From NCBI GenBank assembly GCA_018398815.1, contig CM031610.1, positions 29,418,289 through 29,482,288 on the forward strand: a stretch of DNA of 64,000 nt, read 5' to 3'. The notes below the pieces were generated by a model. It was not told the origin of the DNA and did not search any database. It worked only from the letters and a program-made list of their open reading frames with translations. A program made the position numbers and the translations under genes. Numbering within the stretch: position 1 is the first letter of the stretch; each line of letters begins with the position of its first letter. Of the stretch, positions 49,230 to 60,480 are shown one piece after another. The stretch is from Conus ventricosus. Lineage: Eukaryota; Mollusca; Gastropoda; Neogastropoda; Conidae.

Positions 49230-51910
49230 CTTATCAGTGAATATATTAAAAAATGATACAACTTTCACCTCCCCACACAATGTCAGCTGTACAGTAAATA
49301 TATGGCACATACCATTCAGAGACAAATTTACTGGACAGTATAACAGGCAGTGTGTGAATACACATTTCTGGGACGGTTACCTGTTTTGCACACTGGCTCA
49401 ATTTCTTTATCCTGGCCATCCTCCAATATATCAATTAACTTGAACTTCAGAATGAAACTGATCTTGCAGGAAATTGTGTGATTCTGATTTACTAACCTGA
49501 CCTGATTAGCATTCTTAGTGTCAATTTTTCAACTTTAATCTTAAGTGATGAAACCATGACCTGTCAAAAAGCAAGAAAATGCTACAGATGGCTGAAAAAT
49601 TCTGATCCACGTTGTCCAATTAAATTTAGTGTTTCTACCACTTGGGACTAAGAAAACACCCACACTGAAGTTTGTCCTGACTATACACAATTCATGCACT
49701 GATAAAAAATCCCGAGAGTTACATGGATTCACTTTGTTCACTGTCACAAATACCTAATGACTGGAAGTGTGTGAACTTAAGCAGTGAGATCAAGTCAACT
49801 GACTTTTCAATGGTCAATGAAGATACGAACACAGCTGTTTTATCTGTTTTATGTTGCTCTTTGTGCAAGTTTCACTCAGAATGATGGATTCTGCTGTATA
49901 CTAAGCACTGTGACGCATTTCTTTTTCTTTTTTTTCTTTCTTTTTCCTCACACTTGTGAACAAACACAGCCCTGATATGGCCCTTGCGGTCGGCTGGGCT
50001 ATAAGCAACATTATCTTATCTTGTGAACAAACTGATCTGTGTAATCAACCTGTTTCCGTTGTCCATACCATGTGCGTGTCTGTGTGCATGCATGTGTATT
50101 TGCATGCATGTTCGAGTCTGTGGTAAACAAAGTTGTCATTTTTTCAGCTGTTACAATGGCCAACGTACTTAAACTTACCAGGATGATAAACATTGATATA
50201 TGACTTTTGTAGACATTCCCTGCATGAAGCTATCACTAGTACTAAGTAGGTAAATTGCCAGAACTGTGCAATTAATATCTTCGGCAGTATTTTCCAAGTG
50301 ATCTTTGTAACCACTCTGTTTCTGTTGTCCATGTGCGTGTGTATGCATGTGTATGTGCATTTATGTCTGCATGTCTGTGTCTGCTGTAAACTTAAAAGTT
50401 GGCATTTTCTCCATTATTACAAAGGCTGATTTAACTACACTTAGTAGAATGATAAACATTGATGAGATTTTTCCAGCCATTTCCTGCATGAAGGTATCAT
50501 CAGATGATAAATGCTAGAAATCTGTACTTAACATTGTTGGCAATATTACAGAGTTTACATTGTATAGTATATGGTACAATTACTGCTTTTTACACAGATA
50601 AAATACATGTTAAATGATATTTTTGTACTTAAACAACAGCATGTGTAACATTGCATACCATCAAGATCAACCCATTATGCGGTTTTCTACCAAGTAGAGA
50701 GCAGATGTAAGTAATAATAGGCCATATACAGATAATCTGCCAAACATAACTGAGTATATCACTTATCAAGCAAATAAAACTGCTTTGTTTCAACAATAAC
50801 ACATCTGCAAAAATGTTTCAATACATTGTAAATCTTACATTGCTGCCAAATGGAAGAAAATGAATGCAATCATTGGGAAAATCAAAGAAGGATGCATCAA
50901 ATAAATTAAGGTCGTGTTGCATGCAAACAATAACGCCATTCATTACAACAACATTTTTGACACGGCATCTTTGAAATATCTCAGCCCCAAACGGTAGCTC
51001 TCAGTCAAGGAAAAGAGAACTGCAAGCAGAATGTTGACCAGTACTCAAATCCTTTTAATTCCTGTGAATTGAGGATACCACACAGTCTTTCCTGCCCCCC
51101 CCCCCTCCCCCTTGTTCATCCATCCCACTCCATTCACTACAGCGGAGAAGAGTGAAGTGGAAAGGGAACACTGAAACCTAAGAATACCAAGTTACAATGC
51201 GAGAGGAGTCAGCCTTACTCTTTGGGAAAAGGAGGGGGAGGAGGAGTTGTAACAAAACAGTACAGTTATACCAGCAGAGGGCATTTGTCAGTGGTTTAAG
51301 ACAGCTGGGGAAAAGGCTACCCATAGTGCAAGTAGTACAACATGACCAAAGGCCTGTTTTACCATGCTCTGCTGTTCTTTGGTTTCTGTTCCATCTGCAA
51401 ATTTCTTTATTGTTCTCACAGAGAAAACAAGCATGTGTGAAAACATGCATGCATGTGTGTGTGTGTGTGCATGTGCACATGCCAATGAAAATTGTGTATA
51501 TATATTTGTTTGTGTGAGTGCATCTGTATGTGCGTTTCAAAATTGCCATGGTGTTGGATACTCTTTCCATGCGAGATTAATTGGACAAAATCGCCTCTCG
51601 TCTTTAAATTAGCTAGAGGGAGGAGGGGGTTGGGGGGGGGGGGAGGGGGGGACACAGCAACTTTGCTGCTAGCATGTTACTTGGTTGATGCGCTACCTGA
51701 TATGCAGATCTTCCCTGCTGCTTCGATCTTCCCTGTACATCTCCCTTCAAACCCCATTTGGAGACATAAAGAGTCTTTAAAAATACCTCACAATGGACAA
51801 GACCTGTGAAAATGGAACTTTGCTATGGCTGACAAATCTTTAAAAAGAAATGAGTAGACTGCTCTACCTTTCTTCTTGTTTCATTGAAGAACGTCTGCTT
51901 GTTAGTGATA
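49230..51910. repeat. Segmental duplication, copy 2 (non-coding part)
   Basis: Diverged counterpart of about 7.5-10.0 kb (pairs listed in the entry for copy 1). Copy-2 specific features are a local tandem duplication at 50036-50515 and a G run at 51617-51650. Confidence 0.65.
50036..50515. repeat. Local duplication, two units of about 265 bp
   Basis: The first unit (about 50036-50250) and second (about 50298-50515) share GTTTC.GTTGTCCAT, ATGATAAACATTGAT and TTTCCTGCATGAAG-like blocks in the same order. Divergence is considerable, so the duplication is old. Confidence 0.75.
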
Positions 51911-52646
51911 AACTCTCCTAACCATGGTTATCAAGGTATGAAATGCCCCTGCTGAGCTGTTTGAGGTAGAGATGGTATAGAAACACTGGCACCTGCACAG
52001 GCCCCTGCTTAATAACCAGCACATACCACTGAAATAAGTTTTACTGAAATGAATGTAATAAATGTCACAAAGTTCTAAAAGTCAAAAGAAAATAAAGATT
52101 GACTGGAAGAATATATTACAGGTCATTTATGCAAACAGTGACTTTGAGAAGTTAAACTAACTACACAATTATCAAAAATGTCTGGGAACATGTACGAATG
52201 TAAAAACGGACGGTGATGAAATCAAAAGACAAGCACTGAAAGCAGTCTTGTTGCATGGTGCACACGTTGGATCACTGCGAAGACTAGATTACTATGAATG
52301 CTGTTTCCGCTATAAGAGTAAAAATTATTATGTATGATGTTTTTGCTGAAAGTGTATAAACTATCCACCCACACTTCAGCTCACTGGCAAGAATCAGAAT
52401 GTTCGGCAGAGATTCATGAAAATAACAATGTATTTAACAAATCCATTTGTGTGTTACCACTGATGGCAGAAGGGGAAGATGTCAACAACAACAAAATGTG
52501 AATGATAACAAAACAACAATAATGAAGACAGAATATGATATAGCAGTAGTATTAGTAATTAAACAGCATTTCCACAATACGTATTGCGGCTGATGATGAC
52601 GCAGCAATGATGAGTGGTAAACAGCAGGCCGTAATCTTTTTCACTA
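51911..52646. other. DNA downstream of CD225-like gene B
   Basis: AT-rich, on the 3' side of the minus-strand paralogue. It may include its 3' UTR. No other feature was recognised. Confidence 0.4.
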
Positions 52647-52917
52647 TCAGAATATTATGTCGCCTTCAACGAGGTACATCACAAGCAACACCATAAGCCA
52701 TATCCACATAGGAATCCCCACCCTAACGCCACCTTCATCCAGCAACATGATCTCTTCCCCTCTTTGACGGCTCCAGATAACACGCCTGCATTGCGCTTCT
52801 GCTTGGCCTCCCATGCATGATGCACCGCAAAAGCTCCGCAGAACAGACAGCAGACGGCAGAAAGGTAGGACAGGCAAACAGTTGGGTGGTCGTCTTAAAC
52901 GGGCGTGGCAGTAGCTC
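52647..52917 (-). pseudogene. CD225/dispanin-like paralogue B, TM exon, frameshifted
   Basis: After a TCTCCCAG acceptor at 52918-52919 this is the counterpart of the exon at 11786-11532. Reading across frames it retains VCLSYLSAVCCLFCGAFAV, then WEAKQKRNAGVLSGAVKE and a final hydrophobic MWIWLMVLLVMYL stretch, ending TGA at 52649-52647. Two one-base losses relative to gene A break the frame, near 52882 (start of TM1) and near 52712 (GGGG to GGG before TM2). The amino-acid pattern is still well kept, so either decay is recent or these are assembly indels. Confidence 0.65.
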
Positions 52918-55110
52918 CTGGGAGAGACCAGCAAATCATAACGATTATAAAAGAACTGCTGTTTTGAATAAACTTCATGTACCATGGTTTCATCATAAGA
53001 TTTCAAATCCATCACAGAGCCTTTGATACATGTACCCAGGGTTTCCACCGAGGGAAAACAAAAATCGCTGAAATTCTTTGGGGATGTGGCAGGCGTGCCT
53101 CTCTCACATAGCCTACCCCAGCCTGAAAATGTTTGAAACTTGCTTTAACACAGATCTGAGCATCGGGTGCTGTCAATAATCTTTTACTTTTGCACTGTAG
53201 CATCTTGTTGACACATAACTTTTGAGCAGGACATCATTTTGCCTTTGACTTGGTAGATGAAATGGTGACTGCCCACTCCCACAAAGAACTTTACACAAGA
53301 TTTTCATGGCATCGTTGTCGTCTGCCAGCATACCAAGAATAGGATCAGTACTCTGCAGATTCCTCTGCCACTTTTTCTTTCTTCCTCAATTTTTCTTTGC
53401 TGAAAGTTCAGTGTGTGTGTGTGTGTGGTTTGTTTGGTGATGGTGGGTCCCCTCCCACACACACACACACTTCTCATTTTCACTGAAATCTGTGAATTCT
53501 GGAGATGGCAGCCTTGATCTATGCTATGAAGCCTTCCTGTCATAAAACCTGGTGTGAAGTTGTTGGAAACTTGAGCCACCAAAGTACACACATTCAGCAA
53601 AACAACCATCTTGCAAATCAATCAAGTGTGTGTAAATATAAGTATGGCAATATCCGACAATACCATTTATGACTAATTTGATTCTCTAAATTTGATTATA
53701 AAATAACAGCTTTTGCTCCTGAGGTGAAACAACTGCATGCCAATACACTGTATCACCAAACTGGTGCTGTCTGTGGCACCAGTTCACTTAGCACATATGC
53801 AGACATGAGGCACAGTACAAACAGAAACTGAGCACCATCAGGAGATTCATTAGGAATTTCAGGCATGTCAGGTGTTCCTCTCTGCATATAACTATTTCCT
53901 ATTTACTTGTGGTTATCTTTTTTGTTAAAACATTTCTAGTTCTAAAACTTTGACAAGAGGATACTAGTATTGTTTCCTTCTTTTTTTTTCCTTCATGGTT
54001 TTTAAACATGCACCTGGCATATTCAATTGTATTTTTTCAAACTGATTTCGTTTTTTTCAAAACTAATTTGTTTTCTTTCTTTCTTATTTATTTTTTCTTA
54101 CTATGCTGAAATTCTTCAAAACATTATCCCACTCTCGATTTTTTTCCCCCACTCATTAATCTGAATGAAAACTTGAAAATACATTTGAACGCAGTAAATC
54201 TGTTACTTTACAATGTGGAACAGGTGCTTTTGAGCAGTGCCCGTTGTTTGTTAGCCCCTTCATTCCCTGTTCCACCCCTCCCCTCCACAGTTATAAATTT
54301 CGCCTCTTGCTTACTTTCACAAAGTTGGTATTCCTAATTCATGGAGAGTTATAAATAACAGTCACAGATTTCAATTCACCCAGAGGTTTGCATAGTTTTC
54401 ATGTGAATTTCAGTTAAAATCATCAAATTGTAAACCTTCAGATATATATTTGAAGGAACAATGTTAATATGAATTCTCTGTTTATACACTGAAATGATGG
54501 ATGATGCAATTGAAGTGGGGAAAAAAATCTGTTATCACATTCACAATTACAATTTACATACAACACATGCACAATACAATAAGAGAGAACAAATTAAAAG
54601 GATAGTATTGTTTCACACTCCATATTTGTGACATCTGAAGAAGACATATTCATTGAAAAGGTACTTGTTCATTTTGTATTGTGTATACTTTGCGCTCAGT
54701 TTGTGTTTCATTTGTATTTTGGCTTGTTTTAAAACTGACTGATTTGTGGTAAACAGAATTTTATATAAGAAAATTATCTTTGCTGTCTAAGAACGTAGTA
54801 CACTGGAAATCAGCTCCCGCAGCTGTCCCCCACTCCAATCCTTAAAAAATGCCATTTTTTTCTATCTATCCATATATCGCTTCATTGTTTAAAAATCTGC
54901 TGTTTGTATTATCCAACCTCCTCAATTTTCTGAAAAGTAAGCCAATCAATTTCTATGGAAAAAACAAAAAAGTAACTTAAAAAAAACTTTTTCCTAAACA
55001 TTTTGATTACTCTTTCAGGCTTTTACTTTTAAAAGCATGCATGTCCAAAAAGAACAGACAGTGCCCTTCCTTCATTTGCATAGGTGATCAAGGCAAAAAA
55101 AAAACCTTAC
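52918..55110 (-). other. Intron of CD225-like paralogue B
   Basis: 2.2 kb against 7.5 kb in gene A, since it lacks the nested transposons. The part at 53755-53830 matches 12135-12205. TG/CA tracts lie at 53411-53427 and 53458-53471. No gene was seen. Confidence 0.6.
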
Positions 55111-55394
55111 TTCAGAGTTGACACGTCGAACCAAGACAGGCATGGTTTTGGGGTGTTCTCTCGATCGGGATTTGTCTGCAGTATTCTGTTATGCATCTCA
55201 ATAGCGAAAGTCCTCACTGGTGCTCAGAGTTTGGGAAGGTTCCATAACCTGCTCAAATACCCCTGTATTATGCTGCTTCTCATTGCATTGTTCTGTGGCA
55301 GTTGCTTCTGCTTCTTTGGCCTTCAAATCTACAGGCGTGTCCGACATGGCGGTGTGTTGTACACAGATCACCTTTAGGTACTCTACAGACTGGT
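55111..55394 (-). pseudogene. CD225/dispanin-like paralogue B, first coding exon, frameshifted
   Basis: Acceptor TTTTGGCAG at 55395, ATG at 55347-55345, donor GTAAGG after 55111. It starts MSDTPVDLKAKEAEATA like gene A, but in the strict frame stops after about 49 codons. The conserved continuation TFAIEMHNRI and NPDREN is in the next frame, and the end PVLVRRVNSE in another. Two frame changes relative to gene A are therefore needed. Splice sites and the non-coding 5' exon arrangement are conserved. Confidence 0.65.
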
Positions 55395-56444
55395 CTGCCA
55401 AAACAGAGCATATTGATGAGTCAAGCATATTAACAGTGACAGTTACAATCATACCACCAAAAAACAAACCAACAAAAAAAAAACACATAAATAAACAAAT
55501 GCCATGGATGAATATGCACCCATACATGCATTCAAACCATAAAAACTTGCACGTTTCTTGTTCTTCCAGGCCAAAATGTTATGCTTTTTCTTACTATCCA
55601 TGTGCCCATCTTCTGTTAAAATTCTTCAATAAACAAACTAAATTAAGTTTAAGCCTTTCTATGATATGGGCATGTGCATACTGCAATACACAGAAGTGGA
55701 ATATTTTTTTCTTTACGTCTGAAGCTTAGATGTGTGCACACCCACATCTTTTGGAAATGAATAACCACCAAGGATGTCCCTGCCATCACTAATGTGTCCT
55801 ACAGTACAGCTTATGGATGTATGCATACCAAGATGGTAGAGAATGCTTTTTTTTTTTACTTATACAAAAATAATTTCAATCTTGCTTGTACAATGGATTT
55901 TTTTTTTTTTTTTTTTGGGGGGTACCTTTTTTCTGTACTTTTTTTCTTAACTTACAGAGAGTTGTGGCACGATCTGCCAGATCACACTGCCACCACTGGA
56001 ATGCTCAACTTTTCAAACATTTGTTAAAAGTGTCACTAGAAGTATTGGATTCCTAGGTATGGGTTTGAGGATACTGATTTCAAGATAGCGTTATTGAGGG
56101 AATACATGAAAGTGGAAGGTAGGTGAAGTGAGAGACTCGTTGCGTAGCATTTGGTAGCGTTGAAGCCTTTCTTCGTCTTCCACCGGCTGCTACCACGAAT
56201 AATCCTGATCCCAACTACTGTTGAAGATAAAAATGAGATTGGCTAGTGAGCTATCGATTTTATGTGTATGTCTGTGTCGTGTGCACTGGTTGCGCAAGGT
56301 TACACAAAATTACGAAAACAGGTTTCGCAAGCCCTTGCTTTTCTCGGAAGTTGTTGCTTTTCCATAGGATTGGTCCATGCTATGGCTCCATTACATTCAG
56401 TTGGTCCGTTTGACCAACTTCCTCAAAAGAACAAAAAAATTGAA
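55395..56444. other. Unassigned DNA upstream of paralogue B
   Basis: T runs lie at 55848 and 55898-55916. No NUP43 exon 1 counterpart was recognised here, although position in the duplicated block would predict one further downstream. Confidence 0.45.
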
Positions 56445-56669
56445 AAGAAAGGTTATTAGGTCTAGTTCCGCAAAACAATATAAGCAAATCACTGGACAAA
56501 AGCACGATGCATTACGACGTCATGGTGGAGTCATTCTTTTTCATTGTCCTCAATGGGGACTCAATGTTTGCTTTTGCCTGAAGAAGACCCGAGAGGATCA
56601 AAATGCATCGTGTTTTGTCCTGTAATCTGTTTGTCTGTATTGTCTTGCGGAACTAATAACCTTTCTTTT
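56445..56669. mobile_element. Inverted-repeat element with about 68-bp arms
   Basis: The left arm (56445-56513) and the reverse of the right arm (56601-56669) share AAAGAAAGGTTATTAG, AGTTCCGCAA.ACAATA and GGACAAAA.CACGATGCAT. The interior is about 87 bases with CTGAAGAAGACCCGAGAGG. No clear target duplication was seen. It looks like a foldback or MITE-type element. Confidence 0.8.
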
Positions 56670-58842
56670 TAAAATTTGCTTCAATTTCCACCTTCAGTCA
56701 CCTCACTTTGAAACTTCCTCAACAAAAAAATTATGGTTCGCCTAGTTGTGACTTGTCTGTTCAACATTACGTGACTCAAACACGATCTCACTCAATTCTG
56801 CGGCTGATCCGTTGTGCGGGCTGACCTGCTGATCTGTATGGGTAGACTCTAATTAAGCTTTGCAGCTGTGAACCGACTGGTGCGAATGCACGTCAAGCAA
56901 AATCACATGGCTAGGCTACATGAAATGAGCAGGGAACAAACCTAAACCTAAACCTAAACAATAACAATATACAAGTAGGTAACTCTTGCTCCCATAAAGC
57001 TCACATAGGCTAAACAAATTTACTGAGCGGAGTTTGGCCCTGTTTTAGTTGCCGTACTATACTAGTGTTCTTAATACAGTTGTTGTTGATCTAGATCAAA
57101 GACCAAAAGATCAGTTAGATCTTGGGGAACGCTCTCCTGGCTCATTGTTCTGAGTGCTCGAGTTCAGGTCGTCATAGTCTGGAGGTCGTTGCTCCAAACT
57201 GTGTGAAAGTGTCTCGACAGTGTCTGACAACTGTGAAGGCCAGAAACGAAACAACATTTTGGTGAGCGTGGGGGCACAGGAAGGAGGGGGTGGAGGGTGG
57301 GAGGGGCAAGCACGAACGGATTTTACAATTGGGGATGGGTGGGGGAATTATAACTTCCCTTTAAGCACTTTGGGAGGGTCGTTGCAAATGTCTTGACTCA
57401 AATCGTACGAAAATAACCTCAAACAGTAGTAGTGCAGTCGCCTATCCTAGAAGGTCTGGTGCAGGCCGTATGGAGGCTAACAAGACACGATGTGCGGGTT
57501 CTTTCGGGCCGATTTGAAGGCAAAAGATACTCCAGCACAAAAGAAATTGACACGAATATGAAGACATTTACAATATTATATGATAATAATTGATTTTACG
57601 TCTTAGACTTGAACAGTGTTAGAGCCCATTTAAAGGCCTGTTCCCTGATCCCTAGACCTTTGCGTTCAGAACGCTCAATTACAGAATTGTATCAATTTTG
57701 ACAAGCTGGAGAGTACGATGTTGGCATGATGTGAAAGCAGAAAACTATCAACAAACTATCCGCATTACAAAAAAAAAAATAAAAATCACTAGCGAGAGGT
57801 CATACAATGGCCTTTTCTTGTTGCAAATACCTAGCAGTGAGCACAAAATTTTTCTTTTATATTAACAGGATAATTACTGTCTGGAATGATTTCTCTATTG
57901 TTACAGCAGTAACATTGAAAAAGGAAGATTTTCATACGTCAGCATTTCATTTAAGGTAAAATGAAGGGAAATATAGCCTAAGGGGGAAAGAAGATGTAGC
58001 AGCTACCAAAACTCTCAAGGTTGATCAGATCATAGCCAAACAGTGGCTGAAAATCATGACCCTCTGACAAGGACCTTGCTTAGAATCCATCCTTAACATG
58101 GCAGATGAAGGACATGCTTGACTTTGAGAATATTAGATTTCACATTGACATCACGAGCAAGATCATACTGTTGGACAACAAATTCAGAGTGATATGATGT
58201 GCTGAAGCTCTGTGAAGTGGACTTTGAAAATGTAGCAAGACTTCTGGATCACATTATAGAGACTCTGAGAGAGAGCTGACAAACATCTTGTGTAAATGAA
58301 ATGAAGGATTTGTGCGGAATGAAACTTTGAAGGGCATGCTGTCCAGAGTTATCTGCTTTTCTGACAGGACTGCAGGATGGACGATTTCAGTGAGAAGCTG
58401 TGTGAATTCAAGTCACACTGTCTGAAAGATGAGAGCGCTGACATTTATTTCTTCTAACGCGATGCTCAGGTCCTGCATAGTGTCAGCGTAGCAAGTGATG
58501 TATTCTAACAAATATGAGAAGAAGAAAAAAGGGAAACGCTTTCAAATTACTTGGAAAATCAATTTTTAGATATAATGTTCTCTCGATGTCCTGGGCTGGC
58601 ACCTTGTAAAATAAACTGTAGTAAAAATCGGAGACGGTAAGATATAAGAATAAAAACAATTCTTTTCATGTCTTCAGACCTACATTTTTGTCAAATTTTC
58701 ACTAGTGACAGCTTCCTCAGGTCAGGTACAATGACTAAAGTTTCACATCAAAATGACATTTCATTTACGGTGAATTTCTGTTCAGGTAAAATGCTGACAA
58801 CTGTTGCATGCAAGGCAAAAAACACGTAACCCATGGACCCCC
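56670..58842. other. Unassigned DNA, possibly with decayed coding sequence
   Basis: Includes three CCTAAA repeats at 56941-56958. From about 57960 to 58470 the base composition and spacing of short frames resemble an old, heavily decayed coding region, but no family was recognised. Confidence 0.35.
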
Positions 58843-58856
58843 TACACACACACACA

Positions 58857-58896
<40 letters not shown>

Positions 58897-58924
58897 ACAC
58901 AGGTGTGTGTGTCTGTGTGTATCT

Positions 58925-58964
<40 letters not shown>

Positions 58965-58965
58965 T
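58843..58965. repeat. (CA)n, (TG)n and (GA)n microsatellites
   Basis: CA to about 58902, a short TG stretch, then GA at 58925-58965. Confidence 0.95.
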
Positions 58966-59355
58966 TAAAATTATGCCTGATGAACGACTAAGGATAACGC
59001 AAAAGGATGAATGAACGACGGGGGAAAGTTAAAACAATAAATTAAGTAAACCAAGAAAATGATGAATGATGGATGGGATGAAAAAAGGGAAATGTGAACA
59101 TGAACAAATTTTGTGCCAAAGAGAATAATGAACTGATGCAGCGAGAGAACGTAAGAACGACCCAGAGGGCAGAGAACGAATGACGGTCGATAGGCGAACT
59201 GGAAATAGCTCAGGTGACTGAGAAATGTGTGGAGAAACACTACCCCATAAACAAGATGACAGCCCAAAACCGGAGAACGCAAAATAAAGGTGATCGAACG
59301 ACAAGGTGATGACTGAAAACCCTAGACAACAACGGCACAGAAAGCTTTTTAATAC

Positions 59356-59391
<36 letters not shown>

Positions 59392-60135
59392 AAGAAAATT
59401 GACCGGACAGAAGCAAACAAAAATCAGCATTCAGGACATAGACTACACGGAAGAAAACATCGTGAGAAGATGGACTGAATATTGCTCTGGTCTGAACTCA
59501 ACAACGAACAGGAAAGAAGGCTGTGGTGTAGCCTATACTACTAACAGTTCAGGATTCATGAACCGAACATGACTGTCCGGTGCTCTATGAAGAAGGCGTA
59601 GCAGTGGTGACGTTGCTGTCATGTGGCAAGGCACTGAAAACATCCCCGCAGAACTCTTGGCCAAGGTGGAGACACCATAACTGATGTCTTTACTGCCCGT
59701 CTGCGATAAAATCTGGCAACTGAAAGTGGTTCACTCTGAATACTCATTCACTATTTGTCACTTTTCCGAAGAAAAATAACATTTTTTTTACAGCTGCAAA
59801 GACAGATTTGCACAGCTAACCAGTATTGACTCGTTTGCCTTGAAATTGCATTGGGACTTCCCCGATGGGCTTCAATTGATTTGATGTACAAGGAGGCTGG
59901 TGTATTACCCTTAAATGAACATAGGCTAAGTTGCGCCTGTAATTTACAGTGAGAGCTAGAACTATCCCAAATTCGGTAATGACTGAACTGGATGAAAGTA
60001 AGGATAGGACTCAAAGGAGGACAACACTTAAAAGGGAGAGAGAAAGATAGTGGTAAAGGTGCAAGGGGATAAAAGACTGAATATAGTGGGGAGAATTCCC
60101 ATTCTTTTTTATTTTATTTGTTGTAATGTCTTTTT

Positions 60136-60137
<2 letters not shown>
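58966..60137. other. Unassigned DNA with a poly-A run
   Basis: An A run of more than 30 bases lies at 59358-59389. No recognisable gene was found, although a retroposed sequence could end at the A run. Confidence 0.45.
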
Positions 60138-60181
<44 letters not shown>

Positions 60182-60480
60182 AGTGTATGAGGGTGTATGT
60201 GTGTAATGTGGTGTGGTGTGTGTGTGTGTGCATGCGTGCGCGCTGGCGTTATTGTGTGTGTGTGTGCGCTCGCGCATACATATGTGTTTATGTGTATGTG
60301 AGGTATGGTGTGTTCGTATTGAGATTTGTGTGTGTGAGGGTGTATCCGAGTGTAGTGTGGTGTGGTGTGGTGTGGTGTGTGTCTGTGATTGTGCGTGCGC
60401 GTATGTGTGTTTATTGTATGTGTGGGTGTGTTCCTATTGAGATATGTGTGTGTGTGTGGTGTGTGTGTGTGTGTTGTGTT
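60138..60480. repeat. (TG)n-rich microsatellite block
   Basis: A pure TG tract at 60138-60178, then degenerate TG with CGCG and TATG interruptions to about 60477, including a GTGTG/GTGGT run near 60355-60380. Confidence 0.9.

Noticed and set aside
55220..55729. 169-codon frame on the + strand
   Set aside because: It is antisense to the paralogue B exon and has no family resemblance.
56941..56958. Telomere-like repeat (CCTAAA)3
   Set aside because: Only three units, in AT-rich DNA, and not the TTAGGG type expected for an animal. Chance is likely.
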